Of a stretch of DNA of 49,235 nucleotides, positions 42,734 to 49,235 are shown piece by piece. Both the position numbers and the translations under genes were made by a program. Under the pieces are notes generated by a model, which had not been told where the DNA came from, ran no database searches, and saw only the letters and a list, made by a program, of their open reading frames with translations. Source of the stretch: Falsiroseomonas sp044341625 (GTDB lineage Bacteria; Pseudomonadota; Alphaproteobacteria; Acetobacterales; Acetobacteraceae); contig JBIIRI010000005.1 of the NCBI GenBank assembly GCA_044341625.1, forward strand, positions 1-49,235, read 5' to 3'. Every line of letters starts with the position of its first letter. The stretch's first letter is position 1.

Positions 42734-42830
42734 CGACCGGCGCAGCCGGTCGAGCGGCCGAATGGCCGCCGCCGCGAGTGCGGCGTAAGCCAAGGCCGCG
42801 GATGCGGCCGCCCGGCGCTTGAGGGCGTAG
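42734..42830. repeat. structured intergenic repeat, copy B
   Basis: CGACCGGC-GCA-GCCGGTCG (42734-42752), GCGGCC-GAAT-GGCCGC (42754-42769) and GGCCGC-GGAT-GCGGCC (42794-42809), then CTTGAGGGC. Matching copy A at 40141, the middle spacer is shorter here. It lies between the convergent aldolase and permease genes. A small palindrome AAAGCCGGCTTT just before it may help end the aldolase transcript. Confidence 0.8.
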
Positions 42831-42844
42831 AAAAAGGGCAACGA

Positions 42845-42859
42845 GCCGCTGCAAGCGGC
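42845..42859 (-). terminator. terminator of the orphan permease gene
   Basis: GCCGCT-GCA-AGCGGC is a 6-bp perfect stem 10 bp after the permease stop (minus strand), with a T run about ten bases further on. It probably ends the permease message. Confidence 0.5.
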
Positions 42860-42868
42860 CGTTGATCC

Positions 42869-44551
42869 CTACCCGCGCCGCATCGCCCGGACCAGGGCGA
42901 TGATCGGCAGCAGCCCCACCGCCACGATCAGCAGCGCGGCGGTGGAGGCTTCCGCCAGCCTTTCGTCGGAGGCGAGGTTGTGCACGCGCACGGCCAGCGT
43001 GTCGAAGTCGAAGGGCCGGACGATCAGCGTCGCGGGCAGTTCCTTCATCGTGTCCACGAAGACCAGCACCGCCGCCGTCAGCAGCGCGCCCTTGGCCAGA
43101 GGCAATTCCACCGCCCACACCGCCCCGCCTGGCTTTCGGCCCAGCACGCGCGCGGCAGAGAACAGGCTCGGCTTGACCCGTGTCAGGCCGCTTTCCACGG
43201 CCGAGAGCCCGACACCCAGGAACCGCACCAGATAGGCGAAGACCAGCGCCGCGATGCTGCCCGACAGCAGCAGCCCGGTGGACAGGCCGAAGGTCGCGCG
43301 CATCCAGCCATCCAGCGCATTGTCGAACAGCGCGAAGGGCACCAGCGCGCCGACCGCGATCACCGATCCCGGCACGGCATAGCCGAGCGAGGCGACGCGG
43401 TTCGCCGTGGCGCGCAGCGGGGACGGGTGCAGACGGTTCGCCCAGGCCAGCAAGGCTGCGACCATCACCGCCAGCAGCGCGGCGATGGCCGCCAGCGTCA
43501 GGCTGTTCCAGGCATAGGGCATCACGCGCCGCGCCTCGAAGGCATTGCCGGCTTCCATCATCAGCACCAGCAGCGTGCCCCCCGGGATCGCGAAGCCCAG
43601 CAGCACCGGCAGCAGGCAGGCCGCGATCGCCGCCCATTCCTTCCAGCCGCTGAGCTGGACCGGGCGCAGCGGCGGCTGGCGCGTGGTGGTGGTGTGGAAG
43701 CGCCGCCCCCCGCGAGAGACGCGCTCCAACAGCAGCAGCAGCGCGACCAGGCCCATCAGGCAGGTCGCCAGCTGCGCCGCCGCCGGGCGGTCCGCCAGCC
43801 CGAACCAGGCATCGTAGATCCCGGTGGTGAAGGTGCGGACCGCGAAATGCTGCACCGTGCCGAAATCCGCCAGCGTCTCCATCAGCACCAGCGCGATACC
43901 CCCCGCCAGCGCCGGTCGCGCCATCGGCAGCGCGACATGGAGGAAGGTGCGCGGCAGCCCGTGGCCGAGCGTGCGCGAGGCTTCCAGCAGGCAGACGCTC
44001 TGCGTCAGGAAGGCGCCGCGGCAGAGCAGGTAGACGTAAGGGTAGAGCACGGCCGCCAGCATCAGCGCGGCACCGGGCAGGCTGCGGATCTCGGGGAACC
44101 AGTACTGGCCCCAGGCGAGGCCGGTGGCGTCGCGCAAGGCGGTCTGCACTGGCCCCGCCACATCCAGCAGCCAGACATAGGCGTAGCCGCAGACATAGGC
44201 CGGCATCGCCAGCGGCAGCAGCAGCGCCACTTCCAGCACGGCCCGGCCACGGAAGGCGCAGGCCGCCACCAGCCAGGCGCTGACCGCGCCCATCGTGGCG
44301 GCCAGCGCGCCCACCAGCACCGCGAGCAGCACGGAATTCACCAGCAGGTCTGGCAGGACCGTGCGGGCCAGATGCAGCCAGGACCCGCCGCCCGGCGCCA
44401 GCGCGGTGACCAGCACCGAGACCAGCGGCGCCGCGATCAGCCCCGCCGCCACCACGCTCGCCCAGGCCCAGGCCGGCGTGCGCCGCGCACGCGGCTGCGC
44501 GGCGGGGCGGGCGGGGTCCTGGCCGGGTGCTGGTGCGGTTGTGGCGGACAT
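42869..44551 (-). CDS. iron(III)-type ABC transporter permease, orphan
   Basis: This 560-aa inner-membrane permease has the FbpB arrangement of two fused halves with about twelve spans. The family blocks LPLAMPAYVCGYAYVWLLDVAGP and GYAVPGSVIAVGALVPFALFD are clear; the coupling loops are LLEASRTLGHGLPRTFLHVALPMARP and LFSAARVLGRKPGGAVWAVELPLAKG. The ATG at 44549-44551 lies 10 bp after the stop of a D-2-hydroxyacid dehydrogenase gene. Neither a binding protein nor an ATPase gene is adjacent, so its partners must be elsewhere. It is a distant paralog of the permease at 21719. Confidence 0.9.
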   Translation of the reverse strand: MSATTAPAPGQDPARPAAQPRARRTPAWAWASVVAAGLIAAPLVSVLVTALAPGGGSWLHLARTVLPDLLVNSVLLAVLVGALAATMGAVSAWLVAACAFRGRAVLEVALLLPLAMPAYVCGYAYVWLLDVAGPVQTALRDATGLAWGQYWFPEIRSLPGAALMLAAVLYPYVYLLCRGAFLTQSVCLLEASRTLGHGLPRTFLHVALPMARPALAGGIALVLMETLADFGTVQHFAVRTFTTGIYDAWFGLADRPAAAQLATCLMGLVALLLLLERVSRGGRRFHTTTTRQPPLRPVQLSGWKEWAAIAACLLPVLLGFAIPGGTLLVLMMEAGNAFEARRVMPYAWNSLTLAAIAALLAVMVAALLAWANRLHPSPLRATANRVASLGYAVPGSVIAVGALVPFALFDNALDGWMRATFGLSTGLLLSGSIAALVFAYLVRFLGVGLSAVESGLTRVKPSLFSAARVLGRKPGGAVWAVELPLAKGALLTAAVLVFVDTMKELPATLIVRPFDFDTLAVRVHNLASDERLAEASTAALLIVAVGLLPIIALVRAMRRG

Positions 44552-44561
44552 GCCCGGTGTG

Positions 44562-45539
44562 TCAGGCCACGCGATGCGGCGGTTCGGTGCCCGCGCGCAG
44601 CAGCGCGTCCAGGTTCTCGAGCGCCCGGAAGCCCATCGCGTCGCGCGTCTCCTCGGTCGCGGAGCCGAGATGCGGCAGCAGGGCCACGTTCTCGAGGCCG
44701 TGATAGCCTTCGAAGATGCGCGGCTCCCCGTCATAGACATCGAGCCCGGCGGCGCGCACCTGGCCGGAGGTCAGCGCCGCCACCAGCGCCGCATCATCCA
44801 CCGATGTCCCGCGCCCGGTATTGACCACGATGGCGCCGCGCCGAAGCAGCGCGAGGCGGTCCGCGTTCAGCCAGTGCCGCGTGGCCGCGCCACCCGGCAT
44901 ATGCATCGACAGCACATCGATGGCGCCGAGGAATGATGCGTCATTGTCGTGATAGGTCGCGCCCATCTCGAGCTCGGGCGGCAGGCGCGTGCGGTTGCGG
45001 TAGTGGATGGGCATGCCGAAGCCGCGCGCCATCTTCGCCAGCTCCCGCCCGATGCGGCCGAAGCCGGCGATGCCGAGCGCCTTGCCTTCCAGTGTCGTGC
45101 CCATCAGCTGGGTGGGCGTCCAGCCGGTCCAGGCGCGGGCGCGGACCATCCGTTCGCCTTCCCCGGCGCGGCGCGCGGCCATCAGCATCAGGGTGAAGGC
45201 GATCTCGGCGGTGGCGAAGGACAGCACGTCGGGCGTGTTGGTCACCACGATGTCCCGCGCTTTTGCAGCCGCCAGGTCGATATGGTCCGTGCCGACGGAG
45301 AAGGTCGCGACGATCCGGACGCTGTCGGGCAGGGCGGCGAAGGTCGCGGCGTTGAAGGGATCGCCGGCGGCGCAGAGGATGCCGGCGGCCCCGGCCTCGG
45401 CTGCGCGGCGCGCGATCTCGGCCCCATCCCGCGACCAGGGGGCGTCCGCGGTGTTCAGCCGGGCGTCGTAGTCGCGCGCGGCGCGGGCTTCGACGGCGGC
45501 GGGCAGCTTGCGGGTCAGCAGCAGGACGGGCTTGGTCAT
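44562..45539 (-). CDS. D-2-hydroxyacid dehydrogenase (glyoxylate reductase-like)
   Basis: This 325-aa NAD(P)-dependent enzyme reduces 2-keto acids such as glyoxylate or hydroxypyruvate to D-2-hydroxy acids. The Rossmann motif GIAGFGRIGRELA is near residue 155. The catalytic residues lie in VVNTGRGTSVDD (Arg), DVYDGEPRIF (Glu) and ALLPHLGSATEETR (His). The ATG at 45537-45539 has GGGGGAGAG upstream. It precedes an iron-type permease gene by 10 bp, perhaps a chance operon. A 14-bp direct repeat GGGTCTCCCTCGGC lies in the region before it, and the next 167 bp to the SDR start hold no gene. Confidence 0.92.
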   Translation of the reverse strand: MTKPVLLLTRKLPAAVEARAARDYDARLNTADAPWSRDGAEIARRAAEAGAAGILCAAGDPFNAATFAALPDSVRIVATFSVGTDHIDLAAAKARDIVVTNTPDVLSFATAEIAFTLMLMAARRAGEGERMVRARAWTGWTPTQLMGTTLEGKALGIAGFGRIGRELAKMARGFGMPIHYRNRTRLPPELEMGATYHDNDASFLGAIDVLSMHMPGGAATRHWLNADRLALLRRGAIVVNTGRGTSVDDAALVAALTSGQVRAAGLDVYDGEPRIFEGYHGLENVALLPHLGSATEETRDAMGFRALENLDALLRAGTEPPHRVA

Positions 45540-45706
45540 CGGCTCTCCCCCAGGGGGTCTCCCTCGGCGGGTCTCCCTCGGCCGGGGCAGGGATAGCCGG
45601 GGGCCGGGCGGCTTGCCAGCCGGGGCCGGCGCCGCCCCCGTCTTGCCAGCGGATATGCAGGGGGGCAGGGTCGGCGCCTCTCGCCGGCAATGAAGGGTTT
45701 TTCGGG

Positions 45707-46495
45707 ATGGAACTCGGTCTCAAGGGCAAGCGCGCGCTGGTGATGGGCGCGTCGAAGGGCCTCGGGCGCGCGATCGCGGATTCGTTGGCGGCGGAGGGTG
45801 TCGCCGTCGTCGTCAGCGGCCGGGACCAGGCGACGCTGGATGTCGCGGCGGCGGAGCTGCGCGGCCTTGGCGCGCCGGCGGCCTTCGGGGTGCCGGCCGA
45901 CATCGCTTCCGCCGCCGATATCGACCGGCTGGCGGATGAAGCCGTGCGGCTGCTGGGCGGCGTCGACATCCTGGTGCTGAACCATGGCGGCCCGCCGCCG
46001 GCCGGCCCGCTGGAGGTCACGCAGGACCAGCTGGTGGAGTGGTTCCCCCGCATCGTCCAGCACCCGATCCGCATCGCGACGAAGCTGATCCCGGCGATGC
46101 GCGCGCGCCGCTACGGCCGCGTGCTGACCGTGGGCTCCACGGGCATGGAGCAGCCGATCCCGAACCTCGCGCTGTCCAACATCCTGCGCGGGGCGATGGT
46201 GGGGTGGAACAAGTCGGTGGCGCTGGAAGTCGCGGGCGACAATGTCACCTGCAACATCCTGGCCCCCGGCGCGATCCGCACCGGCCGCCTGCTGGAAACC
46301 CAGGCCGGTGTCGCCAAGGTGCGGGGCGTGGCCGTGGACGACGTGATCGCGGAACGCGCGAAGACCATCCCCGCCCAGCGCATCGGCACGCCCGATGAAT
46401 TCGGCCCGCTCGCGGCCTTCCTGTGCTCCGACAAGGCCGCCTACATCACCGGCAACATCATGCGGATCGACGGCGGGCTGGTGCGTTCCATCTAA
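45707..46495 (+). CDS. short-chain dehydrogenase/reductase, LSNxxR subgroup
   Basis: This 262-aa SDR has the cofactor motif VMGASKGLGRAIADSLAAEG and NHGGPP in place of NNAG. The catalytic region reads VGSTGMEQPIPNLALSNILRG: the Ser is present, but LSNILR stands where YxxxK is usual, a variant that recurs in a group of bacterial FabG-like SDRs, so catalysis may differ. The C-terminal GNIMRIDGGLVRS is standard. An amidase gene with a good ribosome site starts 15 bp after it, so this is probably one operon with the HyuA-type gene. The substrate is unknown. Confidence 0.88.
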   Translation: MELGLKGKRALVMGASKGLGRAIADSLAAEGVAVVVSGRDQATLDVAAAELRGLGAPAAFGVPADIASAADIDRLADEAVRLLGGVDILVLNHGGPPPAGPLEVTQDQLVEWFPRIVQHPIRIATKLIPAMRARRYGRVLTVGSTGMEQPIPNLALSNILRGAMVGWNKSVALEVAGDNVTCNILAPGAIRTGRLLETQAGVAKVRGVAVDDVIAERAKTIPAQRIGTPDEFGPLAAFLCSDKAAYITGNIMRIDGGLVRSI

Positions 46496-46509
46496 AAGGA
46501 GTGTCGCGC

Positions 46510-47775
46510 ATGCTGCCGAACCTGACGCCGGACACCGAACTGGCCGAGCGGCTGTTCGGCAGCTTGCGGGACGCGACCCATGACGGGGTCGGCATCACGC
46601 GCGAAGCCTTTGGCCCGGGCGAGGCGGCGGCGCACCGCATCGTCCGTGAAGCGGCCGATGCGGTGGGGCTGGAAACCCGCGCGGACCCGGCGGGCAACCT
46701 GCTGATGACGCTGCCGGGCAGCGATCGCGCCGCGAAGCGCGTGGTGCTCGGCAGCCATCTGGATAGCGTGAAGTCGGGCGGCAATTACGATGGCGCGGCC
46801 GGCGTGCTGGCGGGGCTGGCGGCGGTGGCAGGCATGAAGCGCGCGGGCTTCGTGCCCGGCCGCGACGTGACCGTCGTCGCCGTCCGCGCCGAGGAAGCGG
46901 GCGCCTGGTTCCCGGTGAGCTATCCCGGCAGCCGCGCCGCGCTCGGCCTGTTGAAGCCCGCCGAACTTGGCATAAGGCGCATGGATAGCGGGCGGTCGCT
47001 GGCGGATCACATGCGGGAGGAAGGCTTCGACCCCGCCTGGATCGAGGCGGGCGGGACGACCTTCTCGCCGGCGGATACCGCCGCCTTCCTAGAATTGCAC
47101 ATCGAACAGGGCCCGGTGCTGGATACGGAAGGCGTGCCGGTCGGCATCGTCACCGGCATCCCCGGGAGCCGCCGCCTGCGCGCGGCGCGCGTGGTGGGCG
47201 AGACCAACCATTCCGGCGCGACGCCCCGCAAGTACCGCCGCGATGCGGCGATCGCGCTGGCGGAACTCGCGTATCGCATCGACGACCGCTGGGCGGTGCT
47301 GGACGCGCAGGGCCATGCGCTGGTCTGCACCTTCTGCGTGCTGGCCACCACGGCTGATGCCGGCTTCACCCGCATCGCGGGAGAGGCGGAATTCCAGCTC
47401 GATGTCCGCAGCGTCAATCCGCGCAGCGTCGATGCGGTGATGGAGACGCTGTACGAGATCATCCCCGGGATCGAGGCGCGGCGGGGCGTGCGCTTCGAAC
47501 TCGGCGCCGAGACGGGCAGTCGGGCCGCGCCGATGGATGCGGGCATCCAGGCCGCGCTGGCGCGCGCGGCCGATGCGCTGGGCATCCGGCACCGGGCGAT
47601 GGCGAGCGGCGGCGGACATGACGCTGCGGCCTTCGTGCAGGCGGGGATCCCGGCGGGGATGATCTTCGTCCGCAATCAGAATGGCAGCCACAACCCGCAT
47701 GAAGCGATGCGGATGGACGATTTCGCCGCGGCTTGCGCGGTGGTGACACGATGGGCGGCGGAGATGGCGCAGTGA
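46510..47775 (+). CDS. M20-family N-carbamoyl-amino-acid hydrolase-like amidase
   Basis: This 421-aa zinc enzyme belongs to the M20 amidase group of N-carbamoyl-L-amino acid hydrolases (HyuC/AmaB) and allantoate or ureidoglycolate-type amidases. Metal ligands are in VLGSHLDSVKSGGNYDGAAG (His, Asp), RAEEAGAW (Glu) and ELHIEQGPVL (His), with GETNHSGATPR and ASGGGHDAAAF as further family blocks. The ATG at 46510 follows AAAAGGAG at 8 bp. Its stop overlaps the GTG of the HyuA-type gene as GTGA. The pair suggests use of hydantoins, oxoprolines or carbamoyl amino acids. Confidence 0.92.
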   Translation: MLPNLTPDTELAERLFGSLRDATHDGVGITREAFGPGEAAAHRIVREAADAVGLETRADPAGNLLMTLPGSDRAAKRVVLGSHLDSVKSGGNYDGAAGVLAGLAAVAGMKRAGFVPGRDVTVVAVRAEEAGAWFPVSYPGSRAALGLLKPAELGIRRMDSGRSLADHMREEGFDPAWIEAGGTTFSPADTAAFLELHIEQGPVLDTEGVPVGIVTGIPGSRRLRAARVVGETNHSGATPRKYRRDAAIALAELAYRIDDRWAVLDAQGHALVCTFCVLATTADAGFTRIAGEAEFQLDVRSVNPRSVDAVMETLYEIIPGIEARRGVRFELGAETGSRAAPMDAGIQAALARAADALGIRHRAMASGGGHDAAAFVQAGIPAGMIFVRNQNGSHNPHEAMRMDDFAAACAVVTRWAAEMAQ

Positions 47776-49235
47776 CGGCACGGCTGGCAGTCGATATCGG
47801 CGGCACTTTCACGGACCTTGCCGTCGAACGCGCCAAGGGGGATGAGGTCGAGCGCTGGACCGCGAAGGTCCTGACCACCCCCGCGGCGCCGGAACTTGGC
47901 GTGCTGGAAGGTGTGCGCGTGGTGCTCGGCCGTGCCGGGCTGTCGCCCGCGGATATCGAACTGGTGATCCACGGCACGACGCTGGCGACCAATGCGGTGA
48001 TCGAGCGCAAGGGCGCGCGGACCGCGCTGCTGACCACCGACGGCTTTCGCGATGTCCTCGCGCTGGGGAATGAGAGCAGGTACGACCAGTACGACCTGAA
48101 CATCGAACTGCCGCAGCCGCTGGTGCCGCGCCGCTGGCGCGTGACGGTGCCGGAGCGGCTGGACAATGAAGGCAACGTGCTGCGCCCGCTGGACGAGGAT
48201 GCGGTGCGGCAACAACTGGCATTCCTGCGCGCGGAAGGCATCGAGAGCCTCGCCATCGGTTTCCTGCACAGCTTCGTGAACCCCGCGCATGAGCGGCGCG
48301 CGGCCGCCATCGTGCGTGAAGTGTGGCCCGAACTGCCGGTCTCGCTCTCCTCCGAGGTCTCGCCGGAGATGCGGGAGTGGGAGCGGTTCTCGACCACCGT
48401 TGCCAATGCCTATGTCCAGCCGAAGATGGCCAGCTACCTGCACCGGCTGGAAGTCGGGCTGCGGGAAGCGGGGCTGACCTGCCCGCTATTCCTGATGCTG
48501 TCGGGCGGCGGGCTGACGACGCTGGAGACGGCGGCACGGTTCCCGATCCGGCTGGTGGAATCCGGGCCCGCGGGTGGGGCGATCTTCGCGGCGCATGTCG
48601 CGCGCCAGAAGGGCTGGGGGAAGGTCCTGTCCTTCGACATGGGCGGCACGACCGCGAAGGTCTGCCTGGTGGACAGCTTCGCCCCGCAAGCCGCCCGCAC
48701 CTTCGAAGTCGCGCGCGTCGGCCGCTTCAAGAAGGGCTCCGGCATGCCGCTGCGCATCCCGGTGATCGAGATGGTGGAGATCGGCGCGGGTGGCGGGTCC
48801 ATCGCGCATCTCGACAGCATGGGGCGCATCCAGGTCGGACCGGAAAGCGCGGGCGCCGATCCGGGCCCGGCCTGCTACGGCCGCGGCGGCACGCAGCCTG
48901 CGGTGACGGATGCGAACCTACTGCTCGGCCGCTACGAGCCCGATCTGTTCGCGGGTGGGGCGCTGAAGCTGAACCCGGCCGCGGCGGCCGATGCCATGGG
49001 GGCCGAAGTCGGCCACCGGCTTGGCCTGTCGCCCGCGATGGCCGCGCTCGGCGTGGTCGAGATGGTGGATGAGAACATGGCGAACGCCGCGCGCGTGCAC
49101 GCCATCGAATCCGGCAAGGGCTATGGCGGCCGCGCGATCATCGCCTTCGGCGGCGGCGGGCCGGTGCATGGCACGCGGGTGGCCGAGAAGATCGGCGTCA
49201 CGCGGCTGCTTGTGCCGTCCGGCGCGGGGGTAGGG
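47772..49235 (+). CDS. hyuA: hydantoinase/oxoprolinase HyuA-type subunit, cut by the window end
   Basis: The open frame runs 488 codons with no stop, so the C-terminus (about 200 residues in relatives) lies outside. HyuA proteins with HyuB subunits hydrolyse hydantoins or 5-oxoproline with ATP. The N-terminal phosphate-binding motif VDIGGTFTD is at residues 7-15, followed by IHGTTLATNAVIERKGA and GNESRYDQYDLNIELP. SVESGPAGG-like VESGPAGGAIFAA, SFDMGGTTAKVCL and GAGGGSIAHLD are typical. The GTG start overlaps the amidase stop as GTGA. A HyuB gene is expected just beyond the window. Confidence 0.92.
   Translation, partial: MTARLAVDIGGTFTDLAVERAKGDEVERWTAKVLTTPAAPELGVLEGVRVVLGRAGLSPADIELVIHGTTLATNAVIERKGARTALLTTDGFRDVLALGNESRYDQYDLNIELPQPLVPRRWRVTVPERLDNEGNVLRPLDEDAVRQQLAFLRAEGIESLAIGFLHSFVNPAHERRAAAIVREVWPELPVSLSSEVSPEMREWERFSTTVANAYVQPKMASYLHRLEVGLREAGLTCPLFLMLSGGGLTTLETAARFPIRLVESGPAGGAIFAAHVARQKGWGKVLSFDMGGTTAKVCLVDSFAPQAARTFEVARVGRFKKGSGMPLRIPVIEMVEIGAGGGSIAHLDSMGRIQVGPESAGADPGPACYGRGGTQPAVTDANLLLGRYEPDLFAGGALKLNPAAAADAMGAEVGHRLGLSPAMAALGVVEMVDENMANAARVHAIESGKGYGGRAIIAFGGGGPVHGTRVAEKIGVTRLLVPSGAGVG

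Overview
The window is about 49 kb of very GC-rich DNA (around 70% by eye) with dense, short-gapped genes and many 4-bp ATGA/GTGA start-stop overlaps. The best lineage evidence is a circularly permuted, two-piece tmRNA gene (about 1345-1635), a hallmark of Alphaproteobacteria. Together with the FeS-type photolyase, the ligase-associated DNA repair genes and the general gene style, it suggests a Rhodospirillales/Acetobacteraceae-like (Roseomonas-like) chromosome. The genus is an inference. I see no CRISPR array, transposase, integrase, phage gene, rRNA or tRNA gene.

Layout. 1-3.4 kb: a 14-bp minisatellite, a small membrane protein coupled to thyX, the divergent split ssrA, and a THUMP-type rRNA methyltransferase coupled to an unknown 157-aa protein. 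3.5-6.9 kb: katG divergent from oxyR, with a consensus-like OxyR site between them. 7-9.1 kb: a Tat-exported PhoX phosphatase with a possible Pho box. 9.2-12.6 kb: a peptide-type ABC importer (two permeases and a binding protein, no ATPase), then pyrE. 13.4-16.9 kb: an ELM1-family protein, msrQ, a secreted nuclease and a tartrate/D-malate-type dehydrogenase. 17-21.7 kb: a small protein behind a strong promoter with a Fur-like operator, an Asp/Glu racemase with a TSUP permease, a soluble chemoreceptor and a second TSUP permease. 21.7-25.2 kb: an iron-type ABC importer (no ATPase) and an unknown protein preceded by an AT-rich stretch. 25.5-29.8 kb: gltA, a second secreted nuclease, and a CHAD protein with SixA.

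29.9-41.9 kb is a DNA-repair and light-stress island. On the + strand is an operon of an atypical SDR, a DUF6134-like protein and an FeS (6-4 type) photolyase, followed by a lipoprotein. On the - strand a tightly overlapped operon runs Lhr-type helicase, PdeM phosphoesterase, class I photolyase and a PPP-type metallophosphoesterase. Divergent from it are the ligase-associated exonuclease and an ATP-dependent DNA ligase. The four ligase-associated genes form a known but thinly characterised repair system; the co-translated photolyase and phosphatase are the unusual additions.

41.9-49.2 kb holds an HpcH/HpaI aldolase, an orphan iron-type ABC permease with a D-2-hydroxyacid dehydrogenase, an SDR of the LSNxxR type, an M20 amidase and a HyuA-type hydantoinase/oxoprolinase subunit cut by the window end. 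Two intergenic regions (40141-40260 and 42734-42830) carry copies of a structured multi-hairpin repeat. The system-level candidates are the extended ligase/photolyase operon, the Fur-box small gene and this repeat family.
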